Shown: piece after piece, positions 35,054 to 43,176 of the stretch | How the letters are laid out: each line of letters starts with the position of its first letter | Numbering within the stretch: the first letter of the stretch is position 1 | NCBI RefSeq assembly: GCF_003050905.1 | Contig: NZ_QAOT01000018.1 | Length of the DNA stretch: 64,000 nucleotides | Source: Cereibacter_A azotoformans | GTDB taxonomy: Bacteria > Pseudomonadota > Alphaproteobacteria > Rhodobacterales > Rhodobacteraceae | Strand: one strand, 5' to 3' | Notes under the pieces: model-generated | What the model was told of the DNA's origin: nothing | Databases searched by the model: none | What the model saw: only the letters and a program-made list of their open reading frames with translations | Made by a program: the position numbers and the translations under genes

Positions 35054-35233
35054 ATGACCGACAATGACAAGTCCGCACCCGGCGATCGCCGCCGCGAGGG
35101 CAACAGCGTGGACCAGCGCCAGCAGCAGATCGACCCCACCGGGCGGGATCGCGAGGATCCGGGCGAGGCGGGGCCGCATCGCTCGCAGAAACAGCCCGGA
35201 CAGGCGCCGGAGGATCCGCAGTCCAAAGGCTGA
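35054..35233 (+). CDS. Small hydrophilic, probably disordered protein
   Basis: This 59-aa protein, MTDNDKSAPGDRRREGNSVD..., is rich in Asp, Arg, Gln, Gly and Pro, has no hydrophobic core and ends DPQSKG. GGAGG lies five bases before the ATG, an ideal ribosome site, and a GC hairpin terminator follows 25 bases after the stop, so it is very likely expressed. It is 27 bases behind the transporter ATPase gene and could be the last gene of that operon, although nothing links it to transport. No family is recognised; small proteins with this composition are sometimes stress-induced. Confidence 0.7.
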   Translation: MTDNDKSAPGDRRREGNSVDQRQQQIDPTGRDREDPGEAGPHRSQKQPGQAPEDPQSKG

Positions 35234-35257
35234 CAAGGCTCCGCCTGGAGAAGGCAG

Positions 35258-35279
35258 CCCCCCGGGCGAGCCCGGGGGG
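35258..35279 (+). terminator. GC hairpin ending the transporter operon
   Basis: CCCCCCGGGC and GCCCGGGGGG pair almost end to end with a tiny loop, 25 bases after the small-protein stop. No T-run follows. Confidence 0.6.
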
Positions 35280-35304
35280 GGGCCGATAAACGCTCAAAAG
35301 AAAG

Positions 35305-35332
35305 GACCCCGGCCACGCCTGCGGCCGGGGTC
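35305..35332 (-). terminator. Terminator of the carboxynorspermidine operon
   Basis: GACCCCGGCC and GGCCGGGGTC form a perfect 10-bp stem with an 8-base loop. On the minus strand it is followed by TCCTTTCTTTT, a good Rho-independent end about 24 bases after the dehydrogenase stop. Confidence 0.75.
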
Positions 35333-35355
35333 TGGAAAGAGCGCGATTGGCGCCC

Positions 35356-36594
35356 TCAGAACTCGAGCGCGCGATCCCCGGCGGCGTCCTTGATCCGCGT
35401 GGGCAGGCCCATCCGGTTCAGAAGCGCGAGGAACGGTTTCGGGTCCAGCTCCTCGACATTGACCATCTTCTTCACATCCCATGTCCCCTCGGCCACGAGG
35501 ATGGCCGCGGCGACGGGCGGCACGCCGGCGGTGTAGGAGATCCCCTGCGACCCGACCTCGGCATAGGCTTCGGCATGGTCGGCCACGTTGTAGATGAAGA
35601 CTTCGGCCGGCTGGCCGTCCTTCGTCCCCTTCACGATGTCGCCGATGCAGGTCTTGCCGGTGTAGTCGGGCGCCAGCGACGAGGGATCGGGCAGGACCGC
35701 CTTCACCACCTTGAGCGGGATCACCTCGAGCCCCTCGGCCGTCGTCACCGGCTGCTCGGACAGAAGCCCGAGGTTCTTCAGCACCATGAAGACGTTGATG
35801 TAGTGATCCGAGAAGCCCATCCAGAAGCGCACGTCCGCCTGCGGATAGTTGGCCGCCAGCGAGTGCACCTCATCGTGGCCGGTCATGTAGGCCTTCTGCC
35901 GGCCCACCACGGGCAGGTCGAACTCCTGCCCGACCTCGAACATCCGGTTCGCCTGCCACGCCCCGTCCTGCCACGAATAGACCGTGCCCGTGAACTCGCG
36001 GAAGTTGATCTCGGGATCGAAGTTGGTCGAGAACCAGCGCCCGTGGCTGCCCGCGTTGATGTCCACGATGTCGATCGAGGCGACCTCGTCGAGGTACTCG
36101 TCCGCAGCCAGCCGCGCATAGGCATTGACCACGCCCGGATCGAAGCCCACGCCGAGGATCGCGGTGACGCCCGCCTCGGCGCAACGCTCGCGCCGCTTCC
36201 ACTCGTAGTTGCCATACCACGGCGGCGTCTCGCAGATCTTCGCCGGATCCTCGTGGATCGCCGTGTCCATGTAGGCCGCGCCCGTCTCGAGGCAGGCCTC
36301 GAGCACCGGCATGTTGACGAAGGCCGAGCCCACGTTGATCACGATCCCGGCGCCCGTCTCGCGGATCAGGGCGGCCACGGCGGCGGTATCCATCGCATCG
36401 ACGGCATGGGCGTCGAACCGGCCCGTCCCCTTCATCGCGCCCTTCTCGTGCACCGAAGCGATGATCGCCTCGCATTTCGAGAGTGTGCGCGAGGCGATGT
36501 GCAGGTCACCCAGCACGTCGTTGTTCTGCGCGCACTTGTGCGCCACCACCTGTGCGACGCCGCCGGCACCGATGATCAACACGTTCTTCTTCAC
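35356..36594 (-). CDS. Carboxynorspermidine/carboxyspermidine dehydrogenase (saccharopine dehydrogenase family)
   Basis: This 412-aa oxidoreductase has the N-terminal NAD(P) motif VLIIGAGGVAQVVAHKCAQN and a saccharopine-dehydrogenase C-terminal domain (GFDPGVVNAYARLAADEYLD, VDINAGSHGRWFSTNFDPEI). Paired with NspC, it is identified as the enzyme that condenses aspartate semialdehyde with putrescine or diaminopropane and reduces the imine to carboxyspermidine or carboxynorspermidine. The start is a GTG with AAGGAG about ten bases upstream. It is the second gene of the operon, 36 bases behind nspC, and ends at a strong terminator. Confidence 0.92.
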   Translation of the reverse strand: MKKNVLIIGAGGVAQVVAHKCAQNNDVLGDLHIASRTLSKCEAIIASVHEKGAMKGTGRFDAHAVDAMDTAAVAALIRETGAGIVINVGSAFVNMPVLEACLETGAAYMDTAIHEDPAKICETPPWYGNYEWKRRERCAEAGVTAILGVGFDPGVVNAYARLAADEYLDEVASIDIVDINAGSHGRWFSTNFDPEINFREFTGTVYSWQDGAWQANRMFEVGQEFDLPVVGRQKAYMTGHDEVHSLAANYPQADVRFWMGFSDHYINVFMVLKNLGLLSEQPVTTAEGLEVIPLKVVKAVLPDPSSLAPDYTGKTCIGDIVKGTKDGQPAEVFIYNVADHAEAYAEVGSQGISYTAGVPPVAAAILVAEGTWDVKKMVNVEELDPKPFLALLNRMGLPTRIKDAAGDRALEF

Positions 36595-36630
36595 TTCGAA
36601 CCGTCTCCTTCAAGGACAGAGGGAAGCGCC

Positions 36631-37728
36631 TCAGCCGAGGCTCGAGGCATAGTCGCCATAGCCGAACTCGCGCGCCACGCGCAGCGATCCGTCGGGCTCG
36701 CGGATCACGATCGAGGGCATCTTCACCCCGTTGAACCAGTTCTTCTTCACCATCGTGTAGCCCGCAGCATCCGCGATGGAGAGGCGGTCGCCCACTTTCA
36801 GCGGCTCGGCAAAGCGGAACTCGCCGAAGATGTCTCCGGCCAGGCAGGACTTGCCACAGACCATGTAGCTATGATCGCCCGCGTCGGGTTCAACCTTTGC
36901 GGACTGCCGGTAGATCAGCAGGTCCAGCATGTGCGCCTCGACCGAACTGTCCACGATGGCCAGCTGCTTGCCGTTGTCAAGCAGGTCGAGCACCGTCACC
37001 TCGAGCGTGGCCGAGCGGGTGATTGCCGCCTCGCCGGGCTCGAGATAGACCTGAACCCCGTGCGCCGCGGCAAAGGCCTTCAGCCGCGCGGCCAGCCGGT
37101 CCACCGGATAGCCCTCGCCGGTGAAATGGATGCCGCCACCAAGGCTCACCCAGTCGAGCCGGTCGAGGATCGCGCCGAAGCGGCCCTCGATCTCGGCCAG
37201 CTGCCGGTCGAACAGGTCGAAATCGGCATTCTCGCAGTTGTAATGGATCATCACGCCCGAGATGTCGGGCAGCACCGCCTCGATCTTCTCGGCGCTCCAT
37301 TCGCCCAGCCGCGAGAAGGGCCGCGCCGGGTCGGCCAGATCGAAGCCCGAGGTCGAGAGGCCGGGGTTCAGCCGCAATCCGCGCGCGATCCCGCCGGTGC
37401 GGTCCCTGAACCGCTGAAGCTGGCCCACCGAGTTGAAGATGATCTTGTCGGCGTAGCCCACCGCCTCATCGATCTCGTGATCGGGCCAGGCCACCGAATA
37501 GGCATGGGTCTCCTTGCCGAACTTCTCGCGCCCGAGCCGCAGCTCGTAGAGCGACGAGGAGGTCGTCCCGTCCATGTGGTCGCGCATGTAGTCGAAGGCG
37601 GGCCATGTCGCGAAGCATTTGAGCGCGAGCAGCGCCTTGGCCCCCGATCCCTCGCGGAGCCGGTCGATGACCGCCATGTTCCGCTTGAGGCTGGCGGAAT
37701 CGATCAGGTAGAAAGGTGTCTGGATCAT
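36631..37728 (-). CDS. nspC: Carboxynorspermidine decarboxylase NspC
   Basis: This 365-aa alanine-racemase-fold PLP decarboxylase has the PLP lysine Lys37 in ALLALKCFATWPAFD. Family features are SSSLYELRLGREKFGKETH, VMIHYNCENADF, SLGGGIHFTGEGYP, YLEPGEAAI and the catalytic Cys region CGKSCLAGDIFGEF. It decarboxylates carboxy(nor)spermidine to (nor)spermidine, completing the alternative polyamine route with the dehydrogenase behind it. ATG 37728 has GGGGG five bases upstream; a frame open to 37986 is not supported. No S-adenosylmethionine decarboxylase is near, consistent with this route supplying the triamine. Confidence 0.94.
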   Translation of the reverse strand: MIQTPFYLIDSASLKRNMAVIDRLREGSGAKALLALKCFATWPAFDYMRDHMDGTTSSSLYELRLGREKFGKETHAYSVAWPDHEIDEAVGYADKIIFNSVGQLQRFRDRTGGIARGLRLNPGLSTSGFDLADPARPFSRLGEWSAEKIEAVLPDISGVMIHYNCENADFDLFDRQLAEIEGRFGAILDRLDWVSLGGGIHFTGEGYPVDRLAARLKAFAAAHGVQVYLEPGEAAITRSATLEVTVLDLLDNGKQLAIVDSSVEAHMLDLLIYRQSAKVEPDAGDHSYMVCGKSCLAGDIFGEFRFAEPLKVGDRLSIADAAGYTMVKKNWFNGVKMPSIVIREPDGSLRVAREFGYGDYASSLG

Positions 37729-37933
37729 GAGACCCCCCGCGCGAGAAGGAAGAACGGGGGCGTATAGGGCCACCCCCCCCCTGATGCAAGAGTTTTGCAG
37801 CACCAGGATGACAGCCGGGTGGCTGCTCCCGGCGCGAATGCCGGACGAACCGGGCCGGATCAACAAGGCGTGAGCGCGGTCGCCCGAGAGCGCTCCTTGT
37901 GCGTTGGCACTTGAACCAGCACGGAGAACCGCG

Positions 37934-38311
37934 ATGATCCTTCCCCGCCTCGGACTGGCGCTTGCCGCCGCCGCGCTCGTCGGCACTGCCGCCCTCGCCC
38001 ATCACGGCTGGAACTGGGCCGAAGAGCAGCAGTCGCAGGTGACGGGCGAACTGCAGTCGGTCTCGATGAACCCGCCGCATCCCAAGATCGAGATCCTCGC
38101 CCCGGACGGGGCCCTCTGGCAGATCGAGCTGGGCAACCCGAACCAGACCCAGCGTGCGGGCTTCACCGCCGAGACCGCGGAACCCGGCGTTGCGGTGCAT
38201 GTCCTCGGGCATCGCGCCAAGGACGGCACGAACCTGATGAAGGCCGTCCGCATCACGATCGACGGCACGCCCTATGACTTTTACCCGGAACTGATCGAGC
38301 CGCAGGGCTGA
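37934..38311 (+). CDS. Periplasmic DUF6152-type protein
   Basis: This 125-aa protein has a signal peptide (MILPRLGLALAAAALVGTAA, cut near ALA-HHGW). The mature part is an all-beta domain: HHGWNWAEEQQSQVTGELQS, NPPHPKIEILAPDG, WQIELGNPN and VHVLGHRAKDGTN. The HHGW start after cleavage and this pattern are those of the DUF6152 family, thought to be periplasmic and found near metal- or copper-related membrane proteins; the function is unknown. His residues at the mature N-terminus could bind metal. Its stop overlaps the start of the membrane protein gene by one base. Confidence 0.82.
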   Translation: MILPRLGLALAAAALVGTAALAHHGWNWAEEQQSQVTGELQSVSMNPPHPKIEILAPDGALWQIELGNPNQTQRAGFTAETAEPGVAVHVLGHRAKDGTNLMKAVRITIDGTPYDFYPELIEPQG

Positions 38312-38766
38312 TGCTGCAGCTTTTGGCGGGCTGGCCCGGTGCGGATCTGATCCGCGGCTCGGGCACGGCCTACCTGCTGGTCAATGCCGCCCACATCCTC
38401 GGGATTGCCCTGCTCGTCGGGGCGATCCTGCCGCTCGACCTGATGATCGTTGCCGGACGGCGCGCGGGAGAGGTGGCGCCGTTCCTCGTGCGAAGCGCGG
38501 GCGTGGGGCTTGCGGTTGCGCTCACCACCGGCCTCTGGCTGTTCAGTGTCGATCCGCCGAACTACCTCGGCAACCGCGCCTTCCTGATCAAGCTCGCGCT
38601 GATCGCGGCGGCGGTCCTGAACGTCGCCGCCCTGCACCTGGGCCGCGGCTGGAGGACCTTCGTGGCCGGCGGCCCTGCCACGCCCGTCACGCGCGCCGCG
38701 GCGCTTGCATCGGCTGCGCTGTGGCTCTCGACGCTCGTGGCGGGGCGGTGGATCGGCTTTCTCTAG
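38311..38766 (+). CDS. Small integral membrane protein, four helices
   Basis: This 151-aa protein has about four hydrophobic segments (YLLVNAAHILGIALLVGAIL, AGVGLAVALTTGLWLFSV, FLIKLALIAAAVLNVAALHL, AALASAALWLSTLVAGRWI). Single His residues lie in helices 1 and 3 (NAAHIL and ALHLG), placed as in small b-type cytochrome or CopD-like proteins. It starts on the TGATG that ends the DUF6152 gene, so the pair is coupled and probably works together at the membrane, perhaps with a metal or heme. The stop codon falls inside a perfect 15-bp tandem duplication. Confidence 0.8.
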   Translation: MLQLLAGWPGADLIRGSGTAYLLVNAAHILGIALLVGAILPLDLMIVAGRRAGEVAPFLVRSAGVGLAVALTTGLWLFSVDPPNYLGNRAFLIKLALIAAAVLNVAALHLGRGWRTFVAGGPATPVTRAAALASAALWLSTLVAGRWIGFL

Positions 38767-38780
38767 ATCGGCTTTCTCTA
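38751..38780. repeat. Perfect 15-bp tandem duplication over a stop codon
   Basis: GATCGGCTTTCTCTA is present twice in direct contact (38751-38765, 38766-38780). The first copy encodes the last residues and most of the TAG stop of the membrane protein gene; the second lies just outside. It looks like a recent replication slip with no effect on the protein. Confidence 0.8.
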
Positions 38781-38797
38781 GGCGGTGCCGCCCAGGC

Positions 38798-39109
38798 TCA
38801 ATGCGTCCAGGCGCCCCGACGGTCGGTGGCGAAGTTCTCGCCATAGCCACGCGGGCGGATGTTCGGCCGGCGCGGCTTGGACTCCGTCACCTCGACCTCG
38901 ATCCGGTGCGCCTTGGCATAGTCCAGCGCGGCTTCGCGGCTGTCGAAATGCAGCATCACCTGATTCTGCGTGTCCGCCGACGAGGTCCAGCCCATCAGCG
39001 GGTCAATGTCGCGGGCCTCGCGGCTCTCGAACACCAGAACCCAGCCCTTGGCCTTTCCGGTCCCGGACTGCATGGCGTTTCGGGCAGGCTGATAGATACG
39101 CGCGCGCAT
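38798..39109 (-). CDS. NADH dehydrogenase accessory subunit, NDUFS4-like (ETC_C1)
   Basis: This 103-aa protein is of the NDUFS4/18-kDa complex I subunit family. MRARIYQPARNAMQSG opens the family domain, then WVLVFESREARDIDPLMGW, YAKAHRIEVEV and PRGYGENFATDRRGAWTH, a C-terminus close to that of mitochondrial NDUFS4. Alphaproteobacteria carry it as an accessory subunit that stabilises the NADH-oxidising arm. GGAGG lies five bases before ATG 39109. It is far from any nuo operon here and converges with the membrane protein gene. Confidence 0.92.
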   Translation of the reverse strand: MRARIYQPARNAMQSGTGKAKGWVLVFESREARDIDPLMGWTSSADTQNQVMLHFDSREAALDYAKAHRIEVEVTESKPRRPNIRPRGYGENFATDRRGAWTH

Positions 39110-39320
39110 GGGGCCTCCGTGCAAGATGCCCCGTTATTGGCGGCTTTCCCGCCGCAGATCAAGACCTCCAGACCGCGTTGCAAGCGGCTGTCGATCGATC
39201 ACGGAGGGGTGGGTGGGGTGTGTGGTGCAACCGACCGACAGCGTTCTGCTGCTTGCCCCCTCCTTCTAGCCGCCAATGGTTAAACGCCGGTAAAGAAGCA
39301 GCCTCAGCTCCCTTGTTTGC

Positions 39321-39335
39321 GAACAAAAACGGATC
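39321..39335. promoter_or_regulatory. Candidate LexA (SOS) box before uvrB
   Basis: GAAC-N7-GATC stands 28 bases before the uvrB start. Alphaproteobacterial LexA sites are known as GAAC-N7-GAAC or GTTC-N7-GTTC, with GATC variants in Rhodobacter. The match and its place suggest SOS control of uvrB. Confidence 0.6.
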
Positions 39336-39362
39336 AAATCTAGGCGGCCGAGGGGAATCACC

Positions 39363-41543
39363 ATGCCGCACAACAATATGAACATGCCGATGCACCGCCC
39401 GGAGGTGCTGACCCGCCCCAAGCTCGAGGGCGGGCGGCGTTTCGAGATGAAGACTCCGTTCAAACCCGCGGGCGATCAGCCGACGGCCATCGCCGAGCTG
39501 GCCTCGGGCGTGCGGGCGGGCGAGCAGAACCAGGTGCTGCTGGGGGCCACGGGCACCGGCAAGACCTTCACCATGGCCAAGATCATCGAAGAGACCCAGC
39601 GCCCGGCCATCATCCTGGCTCCGAACAAGACGCTGGCGGCGCAGCTTTACGGCGAGTTCAAGGGCTTCTTCCCCGACAACGCCGTGGAATATTTCGTGTC
39701 CTACTACGACTACTACCAGCCCGAGGCCTATGTCCCGCGGTCGGACACCTATATCGAGAAGGAATCGCAGATCAACGAGCAGATCGACCGGATGCGCCAC
39801 TCGGCCACCCGGGCGCTGCTGGAACGCGACGACGTGATCATCGTGGCCTCGGTCTCGTGCATCTACGGCATCGGCTCGGTCGAGACCTATTCGGCGATGA
39901 CGCAGGATCTGGTGGTGGGGCAGAGCTACGACCAGCGGCAGGTGATCGCCGAACTGGTGGCGCAGCAATACCGGCGCAACGATCAGGGCTTCCAGCGCGG
40001 CAGCTTCCGCGTGCGGGGCGATTCGCTCGAGGTCTGGCCCGCCCACCTGGAAGACCGGGCCTGGCGCTTCTCGTTCTTCGGCGAGGAGCTGGAGAGCGTC
40101 GTGGAGTTCGATCCGCTGACCGGCGCCAAGACCGACAGCTTCAAGCAGATCCGCATCTACGCGAATTCGCACTACGTCACGCCGCGGCCGACGATGCAGC
40201 AGGCCGTGCAGGGCATCAAGAAGGAGCTGCGCCAGCGGCTCGACCAGCTGGTGGCCGAGGGCAAGCTGCTGGAAGCGCAGCGGCTGGAGCAGCGCACCAA
40301 CTTCGACATCGAGATGCTGGAAGCGACCGGCGTCTGCAACGGGATCGAGAACTATTCGCGCTACCTGACCGGCCGCGCTCCGGGCGAGCCGCCGCCGACG
40401 CTGTTCGAGTTCATCCCCGACAATGCCATCGTCTTCGCTGATGAAAGCCATGTGACGGTGCCGCAGATCGGCGGCATGTATCGGGGCGACTACCGGCGCA
40501 AGTTCACACTGGCCGAGCACGGGTTCCGCCTGCCCTCCTGCATGGACAACCGCCCCCTCAAGTTCGAGGAATGGGACGCGATGCGGCCTCAGTCGGTCTT
40601 CGTCTCGGCCACCCCCTCCGCGTGGGAGCTGGAGCAGGCCGGAGGCGTCTTTGCCGAGCAGGTGATCCGCCCCACGGGCCTTCTCGATCCGATGGTCGAG
40701 ATCCGCCCGGTCGAGATGCAGGTGGACGACCTCCTGGACGAGATCCGCAAGGTGGCGGCCGCGGGCCTCAGGACGCTGGTGACGGTGCTGACCAAGCGCA
40801 TGGCCGAGGATCTGACCGAGTATCTGCACGAACAGGGCATCCGGGTGCGCTACATGCATTCCGACATCGACACGATCGAGCGGATCGAGATCCTGCGCGA
40901 CCTGCGGCTTGGCGCCTTCGACGTGCTGGTGGGGATCAACCTGCTGCGCGAGGGGCTCGACATTCCCGAATGCGGGCTGGTGGCGATCCTCGATGCCGAC
41001 AAGGAGGGCTTCCTGCGCTCGGAAACCTCGCTGATCCAGACCATCGGCCGGGCGGCGCGGAACGCCGACGGGCGGGTGATCATGTATGCCGACCGGATCA
41101 CCGGCAGCATGGAGCGCGCCCTGCGCGAGACCGAGCGTCGGCGCGAGAAGCAGATCGCCTACAACGAGGCGCATGGCATCACGCCGCAGACGGTGAAGAA
41201 GAACGTCGAGGACGTGCTGGCTGGCCTCTGGCAGGGCGACACCGACATGAACCGGGTGACGGCGAAGGTCGAGAAGCCGATGGTAGGCTCGAACCTTGCG
41301 GCGCATCTCGACGGGCTGCGCACCGCGATGCGCAAGGCCGCCGAGAACCTCGAGTTCGAGGAGGCGGCGCGGCTGCGCGACGAGATCAAGCGCCTCGAGG
41401 CGGTGGAACTGGCCGTCGCCGACGATCCGCTGGCGCGGCAGAGCGCGGTGGAGGACGCCGCCGAGGCCGCGGTGAAAAGCTCGGGCCGCAGCACCGCCGG
41501 GCGGGCCGGCCAACGCGGCGGCAACAAGCGCCGCGGGCGCTGA
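39363..41543 (+). CDS. uvrB: Excinuclease ABC subunit B
   Basis: This 726-aa UvrB is the damage-verifying helicase of nucleotide excision repair. Walker A is LLGATGTGKTFTMAK (Lys67), the beta-hairpin region is EYFVSYYDYYQPEAYVP, and DESHV, IGRAARN and the C-terminal UVR motif (LEFEEAARLRDEIKRLEA, about 680-710), which binds UvrC, are all present. The last ~40 residues are a basic Ala/Gly/Arg tail. ATG 39363 has AGGGG upstream. uvrC is also in this window, at 55.5 kb on the other strand. A candidate LexA box precedes it. Confidence 0.97.
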   Translation: MPHNNMNMPMHRPEVLTRPKLEGGRRFEMKTPFKPAGDQPTAIAELASGVRAGEQNQVLLGATGTGKTFTMAKIIEETQRPAIILAPNKTLAAQLYGEFKGFFPDNAVEYFVSYYDYYQPEAYVPRSDTYIEKESQINEQIDRMRHSATRALLERDDVIIVASVSCIYGIGSVETYSAMTQDLVVGQSYDQRQVIAELVAQQYRRNDQGFQRGSFRVRGDSLEVWPAHLEDRAWRFSFFGEELESVVEFDPLTGAKTDSFKQIRIYANSHYVTPRPTMQQAVQGIKKELRQRLDQLVAEGKLLEAQRLEQRTNFDIEMLEATGVCNGIENYSRYLTGRAPGEPPPTLFEFIPDNAIVFADESHVTVPQIGGMYRGDYRRKFTLAEHGFRLPSCMDNRPLKFEEWDAMRPQSVFVSATPSAWELEQAGGVFAEQVIRPTGLLDPMVEIRPVEMQVDDLLDEIRKVAAAGLRTLVTVLTKRMAEDLTEYLHEQGIRVRYMHSDIDTIERIEILRDLRLGAFDVLVGINLLREGLDIPECGLVAILDADKEGFLRSETSLIQTIGRAARNADGRVIMYADRITGSMERALRETERRREKQIAYNEAHGITPQTVKKNVEDVLAGLWQGDTDMNRVTAKVEKPMVGSNLAAHLDGLRTAMRKAAENLEFEEAARLRDEIKRLEAVELAVADDPLARQSAVEDAAEAAVKSSGRSTAGRAGQRGGNKRRGR

Positions 41544-41611
41544 CGCCCGGGTTGCCCTTAAGAGACCCTTAACCACGCCGGGCGCAGGCTAAGCGCGTCG
41601 GAGGGTCATCC

Positions 41612-42340
41612 ATGCGAACCGCTCTCATGCGCCTTGCCGGGCTGGTGGCATTTGCCGGGGTGTTCCTCTGGGGCGTGGCGCCGGCCGTCTCCGGCCCCTG
41701 GCCGCGCGAGAAGGGCGGCATCTTCCTCACCCTCTCGCAACAACAGGACGAGGCGCGGGACAGCTGGACGGGCCTCTGGGCCGAATATGGGCTTACCGAG
41801 CGGATCACGCTGGGCCTCGACGCCGGACGCTCGGCGCAGGGCGACGGCAAGCTGATCCTCTGGGCGCAGAAGGCGTGGGAGCGCGGGCCGCACCGGATCG
41901 CGGCCTCGGCCGGCATCGGCGCAAGCCTCATCGCGGGCGATGTCGCGCCGCTGGTTCAGGTCGGTGGCGGCTGGGGGCGCGGGATCACGACCCGCTTCGG
42001 CCCCGGCTGGCTGGCCGCCGAAGCCCGCGCCGTCGTGACCGCCCGCGACGTCACCTTCTCGCAGCAGGTGCACGGTCGGACGGTGGCGACCTACAGCTAC
42101 CTGATGCCCGAGACCAGCGCCAAGGCCGAGATCACGCTCGGCCTCAGGCCGCACGACCGGATCATGTGGATCGAGCAGCTTCAGCTCGAGCAGGGGCGCG
42201 AAGCGGGGTTCGACGCCCGCCTCGCAAGCTCACTGGTCTATGACCTGAGCACGCCCCTGAAACTGGAACTCGGGGTGATCCTGCCCGTCAGCGGACACGC
42301 CGATCCGGCGCTCAAGCTCGGGATCTGGCTCGACTTCTGA
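41612..42340 (+). CDS. Secreted/outer-membrane beta-strand-rich protein, unknown
   Basis: This 242-aa protein has a signal peptide (about 1-27, LVAFAGVFLWGVAPAVSG). The mature part alternates short beta strands (GLWAEYGLTERITLGLDAGR, GPHRIAASAGIGASLIAG, TSAKAEITLGLRPHDRIM) and ends with SGHADPALKLGIWLDF, a terminal aromatic as in outer-membrane barrels. No named family is recognised. It resembles small porin-like or lipid-A-type beta barrels, but this is inference. It lies 68 bases behind uvrB and may be read from the same transcript, without functional relation. Confidence 0.75.
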   Translation: MRTALMRLAGLVAFAGVFLWGVAPAVSGPWPREKGGIFLTLSQQQDEARDSWTGLWAEYGLTERITLGLDAGRSAQGDGKLILWAQKAWERGPHRIAASAGIGASLIAGDVAPLVQVGGGWGRGITTRFGPGWLAAEARAVVTARDVTFSQQVHGRTVATYSYLMPETSAKAEITLGLRPHDRIMWIEQLQLEQGREAGFDARLASSLVYDLSTPLKLELGVILPVSGHADPALKLGIWLDF

Positions 42341-42349
42341 CCCGCTGCC

Positions 42350-42622
42350 TCAGTCGAACAGGAGCCTCGCGAGGAAGAGCACGATCACGGCGCCGATCAG
42401 CGCGGCCACCACCATCGCCACGAGACCCGACGCCGCCAGCACCGTCACTCCCAGCGCCACGAGCAGAAGCGGCGCGGCAATCGCGCTCACCAGCCCGATC
42501 AGCATGTAGCGACCGCGGTGGCGTCCGCCGGACACCTGGCTCGCGATCCAGCCCGCCGCAAGCCCGACCACCGCCAGCACCACGAGACCCACGACGCCCA
42601 CCCCTTGCATGAACTCTTCCAT
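42350..42622 (-). CDS. Small membrane protein, GlsB/YeaQ-like
   Basis: This protein of about 90 aa is mostly hydrophobic, with three helices: VGVVGLVVLAVVGLAAGWIA, YMLIGLVSAIAAPLLLVALG and LVAMVVAALIGAVIVLFLAR. AGWIASQVSGGRHRGRYMLIGLVSAI is reminiscent of the GlsB/YeaQ/YmgE (transglycosylase-associated) family, where G.I.G..GG spans a turn; that fit is moderate. ATG 42622 or the adjacent ATG 42625 may be used; GGGGAG is upstream. It converges with the beta-strand protein gene. Confidence 0.75.
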   Translation of the reverse strand: MEEFMQGVGVVGLVVLAVVGLAAGWIASQVSGGRHRGRYMLIGLVSAIAAPLLLVALGVTVLAASGLVAMVVAALIGAVIVLFLARLLFD

Positions 42623-42768
42623 CATCTTCTCCCCTGATCCGGCTGGGAAACGCGGAAGACCGCAGGCGGGGTCCGCCTGTCCGCAAGAATGATCGCCGAA
42701 ACCGAATCCGGCTGGCACGCGCGCCCGTCACGCCCCGCCGGAGACGTCAGCGACGACGCGCCGACCCG

Positions 42769-43086
42769 TCAGCAGGCCGCGACGACATCATACATGACGG
42801 GCTCGAAGCTGCGGCAGAGCGAGGCGAAGCGGCGGGTGCGCTCCCGCATCTCGGGCGCCCGCAGCATCGCCTGGAAGTCCTCGCGCCTGCGCCATTGCGA
42901 GTAGTTGGCCACCCGCGTCTGCGCATCGTTCACATGCAGGCTCGCCGAGATGAAGCCGGGCTGGTGGCGGATGAAATCCTCCAGCGCCGCCTGCAGCTCT
43001 TCCAGCAGGTCGGCGCAGGTGCCGGGCGTCATCTCGAAGGTGGTGATGACGGTCTGGCCGGTGAAGGCCGGGTCGATCTGGGTCAT
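42769..43086 (-). CDS. Antibiotic biosynthesis monooxygenase-type (ABM) protein
   Basis: This 105-aa ferredoxin-like dimeric alpha-beta barrel domain reads GQTVITTFEMTPGTCADLLE, HQPGFISASLHVNDAQTRVANYSQW, as in the ABM family. Members include small cofactor-free monooxygenases, quinone- and heme-handling enzymes and many of unknown role, so the substrate cannot be told. ATG 43086 opens at MTQIDPAF. It lies 90 bases behind the membrane regulator gene on the same strand and may be part of that transcription unit. Confidence 0.85.
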   Translation of the reverse strand: MTQIDPAFTGQTVITTFEMTPGTCADLLEELQAALEDFIRHQPGFISASLHVNDAQTRVANYSQWRRREDFQAMLRAPEMRERTRRFASLCRSFEPVMYDVVAAC

Positions 43087-43176
43087 GTCCGCTCTCCTCT
43101 GCTCATCGGAAAGCCTATGCCCGCCCGCCATGCGCCACAAGCGCGGCGAATGGCCCCGCAGCGGGCGGGCAAGGGC

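Noticed and set aside
35347..37767. 806-aa plus-strand frame
   Set aside because: It is antisense to the carboxynorspermidine dehydrogenase and decarboxylase genes, spanning both and their gap.
39159..41576. 805-aa minus-strand frame
   Set aside because: It is antisense to uvrB, with no motif or ribosome site.
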